47,273 nucleotides of DNA from Streptomyces gardneri (GTDB lineage: Bacteria; Actinomycetota; Actinomycetes; Streptomycetales; Streptomycetaceae), in assembly GCF_006539185.1 (NCBI RefSeq), contig NZ_BJMN01000062.1, positions 1 through 47,273 on the forward strand. Reading direction: 5' to 3'. Position 1 is the stretch's first letter; each line of letters starts with the position of its first letter. A program made the translations under genes and the position numbers. Under the pieces are notes generated by a model. That model was not told the origin of the DNA, ran no database searches, and was given only the letters and a program-made list of their open reading frames with translations. Below, piece by piece: positions 31,552 to 40,087 of this stretch.

Positions 31552-32934
31552 TCACAGCAGGCCGAGCGTCCGCAGTGCGCGGTGCTGACTTGATGCCGGC
31601 TCGGCCGGCCAGTAGATGTAGCAGACACCCCCCGTACCGCTTCTGACCTTGCCGTTTGCGTCGTACCGTTTTGTCCTCAACCAGATGTTCTCCCACTCGC
31701 GTCGCCGGTAGATCCGGCGGACGGCCGCGTTGTCCGGGGAGGCCGGGTCGTTGGCGATGACGTCGCCGTCCGCGGTGAAGCCGATGACGGTCATGAGGTG
31801 GCCGGAGGTGCCGTACCCGGCGCCGGTCAGCTCCTCCTCGCGGAAGGACTGGGACGTTATGGCCGGGATTCCCGCCCGGACCAGGCCTTCGAGCTCCGTG
31901 AGCGAGCGCAGCCGGGTGACCACGGCGTTCATGTCGGGGTACGTGGCCGCGTAGGCGGCGTTGAAGGGCCAGTTGCCGCAGCCCTCGTACTGGTGGTCGT
32001 AGGTGAAGCGGGCCGCGTGGCAGACCTGGGGGTCGGCGAAGTCCGGGTTCACCCAGGCCAGCTGCTCGGCCGAGGGGCGGCGGCCCCAGTACTCGACGAT
32101 CATCTGGGAGGAGGTCGGGCTGCACCAGGCCTCGCCGCCGTTGTCGTACTCGGGGTACTGCCCGACGTGGGTGTTCTGCGAGTAGCGCGGCACGGTCAGC
32201 TCGTGGGCGGGGCCGGGCTCCGAGGCCGGGACCGTGAAGCGGTCCGGGACGTCCGAGGCCATCGCGCCGAGCCGCCACACCGTGGGGGTGAGGCCGCTGC
32301 CCGGGGTGCGGTACAGCGTCAGGCGGAGGCGGTAGGAGAGCAGCCGGAGGCCGCTCGCCGTGTCGTCGATCGCGAAGGTGTCGGTCCAGACGGTGCTCTT
32401 GCCGTCGGTCTGGTCGTCGACCGAGGTGCGCCGGATGTCGCCGTCGCCGGACGCCCAGCGTCCCAGCACGTACCAGGGGGTGGCGGTGGCGTCGGAGTAC
32501 GTGCCCGAGAGCTCGACCTGGAGCCAGGTGCCCGGCGGTGTGTGGGCGTTCCAGGAGGCGATGACCTCGGTGGCGGGCACGGTCGAGGTGTGCGCGGGCG
32601 AGGTCCAGCTCGCGTACTCCCAGGCCGAGGTCCGGCCCGTGTGCGGGTCGGCGTACTCGGTGCGGCCGGCGGGGGTGGCGAGGACCAGGCCGGGGCGGTG
32701 GCCGGCGACCGCCTTCGTCCCGGCCGCGCTGCCGCACCTCCAGTCGGTGTAGGAGGACCAGAAGCGGTTGTCGACGATGCCGGGGGCCGGTGCGTGTCCC
32801 CGGGCGGCGCCGTCGGGGGCGGCGGCGCCGTCGGGAACTGCGGCGGAGGCGGGGACGGCGGTGGCCGCGGCCGTTCCCGCGGCGGCCGCGAGAGCCGCGG
32901 CGAGGACGGTTCTGCGCGGGGTGGAGCTGGGCAT
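31552..32934 (-). CDS. Secreted C39-like cysteine peptidase
   Basis: A 460-residue secreted protein. The signal region (STPRRTVLAAALAAAAGTAAA to ASA at about 32) carries Arg-Arg, suggesting Tat export. A beta-sandwich-like N-terminal domain (about 45-240) precedes a papain-fold domain typical of the C39_2 family. Candidate catalytic residues are Cys271 (GEAWCSPTSS), His379 (GTSGHLMTVIGF) and Asn395/Asp396 (IANDPAS). Relatives cleave peptides outside the cell, though some act in cell-wall or adhesion processing. ATG at 32934 begins the signal peptide; the open frame beyond it is a mirror of other coding. It stands alone, ended by the hairpin at 31381. Confidence 0.9.
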   Translation of the reverse strand: MPSSTPRRTVLAAALAAAAGTAAATAVPASAAVPDGAAAPDGAARGHAPAPGIVDNRFWSSYTDWRCGSAAGTKAVAGHRPGLVLATPAGRTEYADPHTGRTSAWEYASWTSPAHTSTVPATEVIASWNAHTPPGTWLQVELSGTYSDATATPWYVLGRWASGDGDIRRTSVDDQTDGKSTVWTDTFAIDDTASGLRLLSYRLRLTLYRTPGSGLTPTVWRLGAMASDVPDRFTVPASEPGPAHELTVPRYSQNTHVGQYPEYDNGGEAWCSPTSSQMIVEYWGRRPSAEQLAWVNPDFADPQVCHAARFTYDHQYEGCGNWPFNAAYAATYPDMNAVVTRLRSLTELEGLVRAGIPAITSQSFREEELTGAGYGTSGHLMTVIGFTADGDVIANDPASPDNAAVRRIYRRREWENIWLRTKRYDANGKVRSGTGGVCYIYWPAEPASSQHRALRTLGLL

Positions 32935-33040
32935 GGGCGGTGACCCCCAGTCGAGGACGGCGGGCGTACGGACCTGCTGCGCGGGCCCACTATCCCGGCT
33001 CGCGCAGGGCGTCCGCCAGCACTTCGCCCCGCGTCGCCGA

Positions 33041-33071
33041 ACCAATATTGGTATCGACCACTGGCGGTGGT
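33041..33071. promoter_or_regulatory. Two adjacent palindromes in a divergent promoter region
   Basis: ACCAATATTGGT (33041-33052) is a perfect 12-bp palindrome and an AT-rich island in high-GC DNA. Five bases on, ACCAC (33057-33061) and GTGGT (33067-33071) form a second inverted repeat. Both lie between the C39 peptidase gene (minus) and the kinase gene (plus), so a dimeric repressor could control either or both. Confidence 0.5.
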
Positions 33072-33116
33072 ACCTCCCTGACCTGCGGCGGTCCCCCACT
33101 CCCCTACCCTGGGCCC

Positions 33117-33746
33117 ATGAACGACCTCGACCGCGCGGCACACGCCCTGCTCCGGCTCCCGCCCTCCTGCGGACCGGTCCGGCTGGTCGCGGTCGACGGC
33201 CACGCGGGCTCCGGGAAGTCCACCCTCGCGGCCCGTCTCTCCACCGCCCTCGACGGCGCCCCCGTCCTCCACCTCGACGACCTCGCCACCCACGAGGAGC
33301 TCTTCGAGTGGACCGGCCGACTGCGGCGGCAGGTCCTGGAGCCGCTCTCCCGGGGCGAGACCGCCCTCTACCGGCCGTACGACTGGAACCGGCGGAGCTT
33401 CGGCGAGCCCCGCGCGCTGCCGCCGGCCCCGGTCGTCCTCGTCGAGGGCGTCGGTGCGGGCCGGACGATGATGCGGCCGTTCCTGGCGTGGCTGCTGTGG
33501 ATGGAGCGGGAGCCCGAGGAGTCCTGGATCCGGGGGCGGCACCGGGACGGTCCGGAACAGGCCGCGTTCTGGGACGGCTGGACCCTGGCGGAGACTCGCC
33601 ACTTCGCCGAGGACCCCTCCCGACCCTTCGCCGACACCCTGGTACGGGAGTGTCGGGAGGGGTACGACTGGCTTCCCGGGCCCTCTGCGACAGCGGGCCA
33701 GGACCAGATCATCACGTACCGTGACGGCTCCATGCAGGTGAATTGA
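33117..33746 (+). CDS. P-loop kinase, uridine-kinase-like
   Basis: A 209-residue nucleoside- or small-molecule-kinase-like protein. Walker A is GHAGSGKSTLA with Lys34/Ser35. An acidic pair follows in VLHLDDLATHEELFEW (about 51-66), and the Walker B-type strand is PAPVVLVEGVGAGR (about 103-116). This arrangement matches the uridine kinase/phosphoribulokinase-type family found in actinobacteria. The substrate is not known; the last 60 residues are rich in aromatic and acidic residues. ATG at 33117 is directly before the P-loop region and gives the usual length. Confidence 0.88.
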   Translation: MNDLDRAAHALLRLPPSCGPVRLVAVDGHAGSGKSTLAARLSTALDGAPVLHLDDLATHEELFEWTGRLRRQVLEPLSRGETALYRPYDWNRRSFGEPRALPPAPVVLVEGVGAGRTMMRPFLAWLLWMEREPEESWIRGRHRDGPEQAAFWDGWTLAETRHFAEDPSRPFADTLVRECREGYDWLPGPSATAGQDQIITYRDGSMQVN

Positions 33747-33785
33747 GGGTCCGGAAGTCCGCTTCCGCAAGTGCTTCGACATCGC

Positions 33786-33887
33786 TTGACCCCGGGGGCG
33801 TACAGGTCTTACGTTCTCAATGTGCGGCTTTTCGGAGCCGCCGCAGACACGAAGCCCCCGGTTGTTCCCCCGTGATCGGGGGCTTCG
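33786..33887 (+). ncRNA. Candidate small RNA: promoter followed by terminator
   Basis: TTGACC (33786-33791) and TACGTT (33810-33815) with an 18-nt spacer make a good vegetative promoter. About 30 nt after the predicted start near 33821, CGAAGCCCCCG (33850-33860) and CGGGGGCTTCG (33877-33887) form a perfect 11-bp terminator stem; a smaller hairpin lies at 33826-33841. A transcript of about 65-70 nt is expected: a small RNA, or an attenuated leader for the ATPase gene at 34056. A second promoter-like pair (TTAATC 33973, TACGAT 33997) may serve that gene directly. The 33747-34055 gap holds no convincing gene. Confidence 0.45.
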
Positions 33888-34055
33888 TTCTGCCCCGATC
33901 ACCCCCTCCGAAGCCCCCGCGCGACCCCCGGTGCTCACCCAGGGTCACTGCTTCCGGATCATGCGCTTCTCCTTAATCACGTACCCCCTGCGCAGGTACG
34001 ATGCCCCCAGGTGCGGTCAAATCCCGTCCATGCGAAGACGGTTGTGGGGGACCCG

Positions 34056-35966
34056 ATGGACATCGGCACGCAGGGCTCGCTTGCCCCCGCCGAGCTCGCC
34101 TGGCTGCGCGGAGTCGACGCCTACACGATGGGCGCCTATCCGCAGGCGGAGGACGAGTTCCGGACGGCGGTACGGATCGACCCCGGGATGGCGGACGCCT
34201 GGCTCGGGCTGCACGCGCTCCGGGTCGACACCACGACCGCGCTGCTGCGCATGTACCGCAATCGAGAACGCTTCGGCGAGCAGCGCACACGGCACCGCCG
34301 CACGCTGAACTCCTGGTACTGGCTGGGCTGGTGGGTCCAGCCCGTCCTGGAGAGCCCGCGCGACCTCCTGCTCGCGCACGCCTCCCACTGGCTCGACGGC
34401 CGCCACGTGCCGGAGCTGGACCGGGCGCTCGCCGGGCTCCCCCCGGTCGACACCGACCCGCAGGTCCGCTTCCTGCACGCCTGCCGGGCCTATCTCGTCA
34501 AGGACTGGGACCAGCTCGTCCGCCATACGGAGACCCTCGTCGACGACCCGCTGCTCGGCATCGAGGCGGGTCTCTTCGGCGGCATGGCCCGGGTCCGTCT
34601 GGAGATGTACGGCCAGGCCGAGCCGCTGCTCTCGGCCTCGCTGATGCGCTGTCGCAGCGAGCAGCCGCAGCGCAAGGAGCTCCGCTACTGGCTCGCCCGC
34701 GCCCACGAGGGCACCGGGCGCAGCGCCGCGGCCCTGCCCCTCTACCGGGCCGTGCACCGGATCGACCCGGCGTTCATGGACACGGCCGCCCGGCTCGCGG
34801 CCATCGCCGAGTACGACGGGTTCGAGGGGTACGACGACCCGTCCGGGCTCGCGACGGTCGCGCTCGGGACCGTCGGCGGCGGTCTGGGCCAGGAGACGGT
34901 GGACACCGCCCCGGGCCCGGACCCCGAGACCGGGACACTGGGCGACGGGCTGCGGCTCGCACCCGAACCCGTACCGCCGATCGTTCCCGTCACACCGCCC
35001 GAGACCGTACGCCAGAAGGCGCCGCTGCCCGGGCAGCCGGGACCGCCGCGCTTCCCCGCCGGGCCCACCGACCCCGTCCTGCTCGCGGAGGCACTCGCCG
35101 AGCTGGAGGGCATGGTCGGGCTCGACCCGGTGAAGCGTCAGGTCAAGGCGCTCTCCGCGCAGTTGGAGATGGCGCGGCTGCGCGCCGATCAGGGGCTCCC
35201 CGTCCAGCCGCCGAAGCGTCATTTCGTCTTCTCGGGCCCGTCCGGCACCGGGAAGACCACCGTCGCCCGGATCCTGGGCAGGGTCTTCTACGCCCTCGGG
35301 CTGCTCGGCGGCGACCACCTCGTGGAGGCCCAACGGGCCGACCTCGTCGGTGAGTTCCTCGGCCAGACGGCGGTCAAGGCCAACGAGCTCATCGACTCGG
35401 CGCTCGGCGGGGTGCTCTTCGTCGACGAGGCGTACGCGCTCTCCAACACGGGCTACAGCAAGGGCGACGCCTACGGCGACGAGGCCCTCCAGGTCCTCCT
35501 CAAGCGGGCCGAGGACAACCGCGACCATCTGGTGGTCATCCTGGCCGGCTACCCCGAGGGCATGGACCGGCTGCTCAGCACCAACCCCGGCCTGTCCTCC
35601 CGCTTCACCTCGCGGGTCGACTTCCCCTCGTACCGGCCACTCGAACTCACCGCGATCGGCGAGGTCCTGGCGGCGGCCAACGGGGACGGCTGGGACGACG
35701 AGGCCCGGGACGAGCTCCGCTCGATCAGCGGGCACGTCGTCGAGCAGGGCTGGATCGACGAGCTGGGCAACGGCCGCTTCCTGCGCACCCTGTACGAGAA
35801 GTCCTGCGCCTACCGGGACCTGCGGCTCTCCGGCTACCCGGGCACGCCGACCCGGGACGATCTCGCGACCCTCCGGCTCGCCGACCTGATGCAGGCGTAC
35901 GGCGAGGTCCTGTCGGGCCGCGGTCCGATCGACCGCGGCCCGCAGCAGGATCCCCCGGGGTACTAG
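34056..35966 (+). CDS. EccA/SpoVK-like AAA+ ATPase with TPR domain
   Basis: A 636-residue protein. Residues about 15-270 are tetratricopeptide-like helices (LRGVDAYTMGAYPQAEDEFRT). A Pro-rich linker follows at about 295-340, and then a CbxX/SpoVK-class AAA+ module. Walker A is GPSGTGKTTVAR with Lys400, Walker B is VLFVDEAY with Asp457/Glu458, and the arginine region is LSSRFTSRVDFPSY. EccA-type ATPases assist type VII secretion by remodelling substrates, but no other secretion component lies nearby, so this is an orphan whose job is unknown. ATG at 34056 follows GTGGGGG. It is convergent with the CNNM pair, 19 nt apart. Confidence 0.9.
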   Translation: MDIGTQGSLAPAELAWLRGVDAYTMGAYPQAEDEFRTAVRIDPGMADAWLGLHALRVDTTTALLRMYRNRERFGEQRTRHRRTLNSWYWLGWWVQPVLESPRDLLLAHASHWLDGRHVPELDRALAGLPPVDTDPQVRFLHACRAYLVKDWDQLVRHTETLVDDPLLGIEAGLFGGMARVRLEMYGQAEPLLSASLMRCRSEQPQRKELRYWLARAHEGTGRSAAALPLYRAVHRIDPAFMDTAARLAAIAEYDGFEGYDDPSGLATVALGTVGGGLGQETVDTAPGPDPETGTLGDGLRLAPEPVPPIVPVTPPETVRQKAPLPGQPGPPRFPAGPTDPVLLAEALAELEGMVGLDPVKRQVKALSAQLEMARLRADQGLPVQPPKRHFVFSGPSGTGKTTVARILGRVFYALGLLGGDHLVEAQRADLVGEFLGQTAVKANELIDSALGGVLFVDEAYALSNTGYSKGDAYGDEALQVLLKRAEDNRDHLVVILAGYPEGMDRLLSTNPGLSSRFTSRVDFPSYRPLELTAIGEVLAAANGDGWDDEARDELRSISGHVVEQGWIDELGNGRFLRTLYEKSCAYRDLRLSGYPGTPTRDDLATLRLADLMQAYGEVLSGRGPIDRGPQQDPPGY

Positions 35967-35985
35967 CCCGGGGCGGGCGCCCTGG

Positions 35986-37035
35986 CTAATAGGCCGGGGC
36001 GGGCGCCGGTTTCGTGCGGTGGGCGGGGTCCCGGACCTCGCCCACCAACATCTCCAGGACGTCCTCCAGGGCGACCAGACCGAGGACCCGGCCCGAGCCG
36101 TCCGCGACCTGCGCCAGATGGGTGGCGGCGCGGCGCATCACGGTCAGGGCGTCGTCGAGCGGCAGCTCGGCGCGGACCGTCGCCATCGGCCGCCACAGCT
36201 CGTGCGGCACGGCCCGCTCCCGCTCCTCCAGGTCGAGGACGTCCTTCACGTGCACGAAGCCCATGAAGGTGCCGCGTGCCTCGGCGCGGACCGGGAAGCG
36301 CGAGTAGCCGGTCCGTACGGTCAGCTCCTCGATCTCGCGCGGGGTGACGGACGGCGGGACCGTCACCAGCGAGCCCTGGGCGATGAGGACGTCCGTCACC
36401 GGGCGGCTGCCCAGTTCGAGGGCGTCCTCCAGGCGCTCCTGCTCGGCCGGGTCGAGCAGCCCGGCCTGTCCGGCGTCCTCCACGAGCCGGCCGAGCTGCG
36501 TCCGGGTGAAGACCGCCTCCACCTCGTCCTTCGGCTCGACCTTGAACGCCCGCAGGACGAGCCGGGCGCAGGCACCCAGTGCGACCGTCACCGGCCGGCA
36601 GAGCCGGGCGAAGCCGACCAGCGCCGGAGCGAGCCAGAGCGCGGTGCGCTCGGGCGCGGCCATCGCCAGGTTCTTCGGGACCATCTCGCCGATGACGAGG
36701 TGGAGGAAGACGACCGCGGCGAGGGCGATGACGTAGCCGAGCGGGTGGATCAGGCCCTCGGGGACCCCGATCGTGTGGAAGACCGGTTCGAGGAGCCGGG
36801 CCACGGTCGGTTCGGCGACGGCACCGAGGGTCAGCGAGCAGACGGTGATGCCGAACTGCGCGGCCGCCATCATCTGCGGCAGGTTCTCCAGACCGTGCAG
36901 GACCTGCTGGGCGCGGGCGCCGGCGAGCGGTTCGATCTGGCTGCGGCGGACGGAGACGAGCGCGAACTCGGCTCCGACGAAGAAGCCGTTGGCCAGCACC
37001 AGGACGAGGGCGAACAGCAGCTGGAGGGTGCTCAT
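35986..37035 (-). CDS. CNNM-type CBS-domain membrane protein (hemolysin family), short form
   Basis: A 349-residue protein with a CNNM/DUF21 membrane domain at about 1-190 (NGFFVGAEFALVSVRRS; VIGEMVPKNLAMAAPERT). A CBS pair at about 205-330 follows (GYSRFPVRAEARGTFMGFVHVKD, and VADGSGRVLGLVALEDVLEML). Family members transport or sense divalent cations such as magnesium. It lacks the C-terminal CorC/HlyC domain present in its neighbour. Its ATG overlaps the stop of that neighbour (ATGA), so the two are made together and may form a mixed complex. Confidence 0.92.
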   Translation of the reverse strand: MSTLQLLFALVLVLANGFFVGAEFALVSVRRSQIEPLAGARAQQVLHGLENLPQMMAAAQFGITVCSLTLGAVAEPTVARLLEPVFHTIGVPEGLIHPLGYVIALAAVVFLHLVIGEMVPKNLAMAAPERTALWLAPALVGFARLCRPVTVALGACARLVLRAFKVEPKDEVEAVFTRTQLGRLVEDAGQAGLLDPAEQERLEDALELGSRPVTDVLIAQGSLVTVPPSVTPREIEELTVRTGYSRFPVRAEARGTFMGFVHVKDVLDLEERERAVPHELWRPMATVRAELPLDDALTVMRRAATHLAQVADGSGRVLGLVALEDVLEMLVGEVRDPAHRTKPAPAPAY

Positions 37036-38471
37036 CGGACGCCCTCCGCGACGAGCGGGGCGGCGGCGTCCGCCGCGACCGGTTCGGCGTACGGCTCATG
37101 GTCCGGGGCCGGCGTGCTGCGCGGCTCCCCGTCCAGGCCGTGAGCGTGGCCCGGCTGGTCCGGGCCGGTCCGCACGAGCCGGACGCGCCCGGCCCGGTAG
37201 CGGTCGACCTGGCGCACCGAGAGCCGCCAGCCGGGGAGCTCGGCACGGTCCCCGGGGGCGGGGATGCGCCCGAGGAGGTCGGCGACGAGTCCGGCCACGG
37301 TCTCGTACGGCCCGTCGGGCACGTCGAGGCCTATCCGGCGCAGGGTGTGGACCCGGCAGGAGCCGTCGGCCTCCCAGGCGGGCCGGCCGTCCTCGGCGGG
37401 GGCCGCGGCCAGCTCGGGGCTGCCGTCGGCGAGGGTGTCGTGTTCGTCGCGCACCTCGCCGACGAGCTCCTCGACGATGTCCTCCAGGGTGACGACGCCG
37501 GCCGTACCGCCGTACTCGTCGACGACCACGGCGATCGGCTGCTCCCTGCGCAGCCGCTCCAGGAGAGCCTGGGCGGGCAGCGTCTCGGGGACGAGCAGCG
37601 GCGGGACCGCGATCCGGCCGACGCGGGTGCGCAGCCGGGCGTGCGGGGTGACGGCGAGCGCGTCCTTGAGGTGGACCATGCCGACGATCTCGTCGATGCG
37701 GTCGCGGTAGACCGGGAAGCGCGAGAGGCCGGTGGCCCGGGTGAGGTTCAGGACGTCGGCCGCGGTGGCGTCCCACTGGAGGGCGCTCACCTTCACGCGC
37801 GGGGTCATGACCTGGCCGGCCGTGAGGCCGCCGAGGGAGAGGGTCCGTACGAAGAGGTCGGCGGTGTCCTGTTCGAGCGCGCCGGCCAGGGCGGAGTGCC
37901 GGGCGAGCGAGACGAGCTCGCCGGGGGTCCGGACGGAGTCCAGCTCCTCGGTGGGCTCGACGCCCATGAGCCGGACCAGCCGGTTGGCGACGCGGTTGAG
38001 CAGGGCGATCACCGGCCGGAAGAGCGCGGAGAAGCGGCGCTGCGGGGTGGCGACGAAGCGGGCCACCTGGAGCGGCCGGGAGACCGCCCAGTTCTTCGGT
38101 ACGAGCTCGCCGACCACCATCTGGACGGCGGAGGCGAGCAGCATCCCGATCACCACGGCGACCCCGGAGACGGCCCCTTCGGGCAGTCCGGTCGCGGTGA
38201 GCGGCCCGTTCAGCAGCCCGGCGAGCGCGGGCTGCGCGAGCATGCCGACGACGAGCGAGGTGAGCGTGATGCCGAGCTGGGTGCCGGAGAGCTGGAAGGA
38301 CAGCTCGCGCAGCGCGGTGACGACGGTGCGGGCGCGCCGGTCGCCGGCTGCCGCGGCTCGCTCGGCCTCGGCGCGCTCGACGGTCACGAGACCGAACTCG
38401 GCGGCCACGAAGAAGCCGTTGGCGAGGATCAGGAGAAATGCCGCGGCGAGCAGCAGAAGGGAGACGATCAT
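37032..38471 (-). CDS. CNNM-type CBS-domain membrane protein, long form with CorC/HlyC domain
   Basis: A 479-residue protein: membrane domain at about 1-195 (NGFFVAAEFGLVTVERAEAE, VVGELVPKNWAVSRPLQ) and a CBS pair at about 215-335 (GLSRFPVYRDRIDEIVGMVHLKD, VVDEYGGTAGVVTLEDIVEEL). A CorC/HlyC transporter-associated domain follows at about 355-430, then a variable tail. Probable role: divalent cation efflux or homeostasis. ATG at 38471 has AGGAGG at good spacing. It is the first gene of the pair and lies 218 bp downstream of the PH-domain gene on the same strand. The leader holds a hairpin and a possible short upstream frame. Confidence 0.93.
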   Translation of the reverse strand: MIVSLLLLAAAFLLILANGFFVAAEFGLVTVERAEAERAAAAGDRRARTVVTALRELSFQLSGTQLGITLTSLVVGMLAQPALAGLLNGPLTATGLPEGAVSGVAVVIGMLLASAVQMVVGELVPKNWAVSRPLQVARFVATPQRRFSALFRPVIALLNRVANRLVRLMGVEPTEELDSVRTPGELVSLARHSALAGALEQDTADLFVRTLSLGGLTAGQVMTPRVKVSALQWDATAADVLNLTRATGLSRFPVYRDRIDEIVGMVHLKDALAVTPHARLRTRVGRIAVPPLLVPETLPAQALLERLRREQPIAVVVDEYGGTAGVVTLEDIVEELVGEVRDEHDTLADGSPELAAAPAEDGRPAWEADGSCRVHTLRRIGLDVPDGPYETVAGLVADLLGRIPAPGDRAELPGWRLSVRQVDRYRAGRVRLVRTGPDQPGHAHGLDGEPRSTPAPDHEPYAEPVAADAAAPLVAEGVR

Positions 38472-38593
38472 GCCGCCGCCTCCTGGGAGGGGGCGGCGCA
38501 GGTACTACCGGACGATCCGTCCATTGCTGGAGGGAGTCACTCCTCGGGTCGAAGGGTGGCCCCGCGGGCCGCAACGGCGGCCCTGCACACGCG

Positions 38594-38623
38594 AGGCGGT
38601 GGTGCCGCTCGGCACCACCGCCT
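38594..38623 (-). terminator. 13-bp hairpin upstream of the CNNM pair
   Basis: AGGCGGTGGTGCC (38594-38606) and GGCACCACCGCCT (38611-38623) around GCTC. Read on the minus strand it lies 67 nt after the PH-domain gene and 123 nt before the CNNM start. It may end the former or fold in the leader of the latter. Confidence 0.6.
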
Positions 38624-38689
38624 CCAGAGTAGTCACGCGAACGCCCCGTAGGGCAGGGGGCCCGACCCGGATGGGGGACGGAACGGGAC

Positions 38690-39142
38690 TCAGACCCGCT
38701 CCGCGACCGTCCCCCGGCTGTCCGCCAGGGCCCGCAGGGCGCGGGCGTCCCGGATCGCCGCTTCCTGGGCGATGCCGGGCTGGATGCCGAGCGCGGGCAG
38801 GCTGGTGCCGTCGCTCAGGTCGAGGAAGACCCAGGCGTCGCCGGGGCGGAGGTTGACCTTGACGATCTCCGCCCAGGCGAGCCGCCGGGTCCGGGTGATG
38901 TTGACGACCGTGACGCCCTCTTCGTCGGCGACGACCTTGGGGCGGCTCAGCAGGGCGAGCACCCCGGAGAGCAGCGCCGCGGTGAAGACGAAGCTGACGC
39001 GCTCCCCCGGGCCCAGCCGCTCCAGCATCAGCGCCACGAGAGTGACGACGACGAACATCGCGACGCTCAGGGTCAGCAGGACCGCCCGGGTGCGCCCCGG
39101 ACGGAAGGTGACCGGAAGGGCGGGCAGCGGTGCATCGGACAT
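38690..39142 (-). CDS. PH-domain membrane protein
   Basis: A 150-residue protein with two N-terminal membrane segments (about 19-41 and 47-66) and a bacterial PH-like domain (about 68-150, KVVADEEGVTVVNITRTRRLAWAEI with VNLRPGDAWVFLDLSDG). These small proteins are common next to histidine or riboflavin genes in actinobacteria; the function is unknown. It follows hisG by 45 nt on the same strand and probably shares its transcript. Confidence 0.9.
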   Translation of the reverse strand: MSDAPLPALPVTFRPGRTRAVLLTLSVAMFVVVTLVALMLERLGPGERVSFVFTAALLSGVLALLSRPKVVADEEGVTVVNITRTRRLAWAEIVKVNLRPGDAWVFLDLSDGTSLPALGIQPGIAQEAAIRDARALRALADSRGTVAERV

Positions 39143-39187
39143 CGGCGGTTTCCTCCGTGCCTCGGGGGACGTGCGGGCCGGCAGCCG

Positions 39188-40036
39188 TCAGAGGCGGCAG
39201 GCGTGGATGGCGGTGGTGAGGATGGCGCGCGCGCCGATCTCGTACAGGTCGTCCATGATCCGCTGCGCCTCCTTGGCGGGGACCATCGCGCGGACGGCGA
39301 CCCAGCCCTCGTTGTGCAGCGGGGAGACGGTCGGCGACTCGAGGCCCGGGGTGAGGGCGACGGCCTGCTCCAGGTGCTCGGCGCGGCAGTCGTAGTCCAT
39401 CATCACGTACGAGCGGGCGACCAGGACGCCCTGGAGGCGCCGCAGGAACTGCTGCACCTGCGGGTTGTCGTCCGTGGCGCCGTGGCGGCGGACGACGACG
39501 GCCTCGGAGGTGAGGATCGGCTCGCCGATGACCTCCAGGCCCGCGTTCCGCAGGCTGGTGCCGGTCTCCACGACGTCCGCGATGACCTGGGCGACACCGA
39601 GTTGGATCGCGGTCTCGACCGCGCCGTCCAGGTGGACGACGGAGGCGTCGATGCCCTGGTCGGCGAGGTGCTTGGCGACGATGCCCTCGTAGGAGGTCGC
39701 GATGGTCATGCCACCGAAGTCCTCCGGGCCGTTCGCCGTGCCCGGCCGGGTGGCGTAGCGGAAGGTGGAGCGGCCGAAGTTCAGCGCGAGGATCTCCTCG
39801 GCGCTGGCCCCGGAGTCCAGGAGCAGGTCACGGCCGGTGATGCCGATGTCCAGCTTCCCGGAGGCGACGTAGATCGCGATGTCCTTCGGCCGCAGGTAGA
39901 AGAACTCGACCTCGTTGTCGGGGTCGATGACCACGAGCTCCTTGGACTCTTTGCGCTGGCGGTAGCCGGCCTCATGGAGCATTGCCGACGCAGGTCCGGA
40001 GAGGGAACCCTTGTTGGGAACGGCGATGCGCAGCAT
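39188..40036 (-). CDS. hisG: ATP phosphoribosyltransferase, long form
   Basis: A 282-residue enzyme for the first step of histidine synthesis, joining ATP and PRPP. The N-terminus LRIAVPNKGSLSGPA, the catalytic-domain motif RPKDIAIYVASGKLDIGITGRD, and the PRPP loop ADVVETGTSLRNAGL are all typical. The C-terminal 75 residues form the ACT-like regulatory domain of the long form (VSPLHNEGWVAVRAMVP), so it should be feedback-inhibited by histidine. ATG at 40036 is used. It lies 51 nt after hisE on the same strand. Confidence 0.97.
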   Translation of the reverse strand: MLRIAVPNKGSLSGPASAMLHEAGYRQRKESKELVVIDPDNEVEFFYLRPKDIAIYVASGKLDIGITGRDLLLDSGASAEEILALNFGRSTFRYATRPGTANGPEDFGGMTIATSYEGIVAKHLADQGIDASVVHLDGAVETAIQLGVAQVIADVVETGTSLRNAGLEVIGEPILTSEAVVVRRHGATDDNPQVQQFLRRLQGVLVARSYVMMDYDCRAEHLEQAVALTPGLESPTVSPLHNEGWVAVRAMVPAKEAQRIMDDLYEIGARAILTTAIHACRL

Positions 40037-40087
40037 GAGGTGAGCTTCCTTTGCCTGGGAGTTTTCGGAACGGTGGGACGGGTGTGC

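Noticed and set aside
31434..31628. Minus-strand 64-codon frame downstream of the C39 peptidase
   Set aside because: Its end looks somewhat protein-like, but it overlaps the peptidase gene out of frame and has no start signal.
31407..31646. Plus-strand frame after the CATRA-like terminator
   Set aside because: It starts inside the terminator stem, overlaps the C39 peptidase antisense and has no ribosome-binding site.
33820..34308. Leaderless plus-strand frame starting at the candidate small-RNA promoter
   Set aside because: It runs through the terminator stem and then out of frame over the ATPase gene; its composition is not protein-like.
35968..36007. 14-bp direct repeat CCGGGGCGGGCGCC between the ATPase and CNNM genes
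   Set aside because: It overlaps the ends of both genes and reflects simple GC-rich sequence; no function is suggested.
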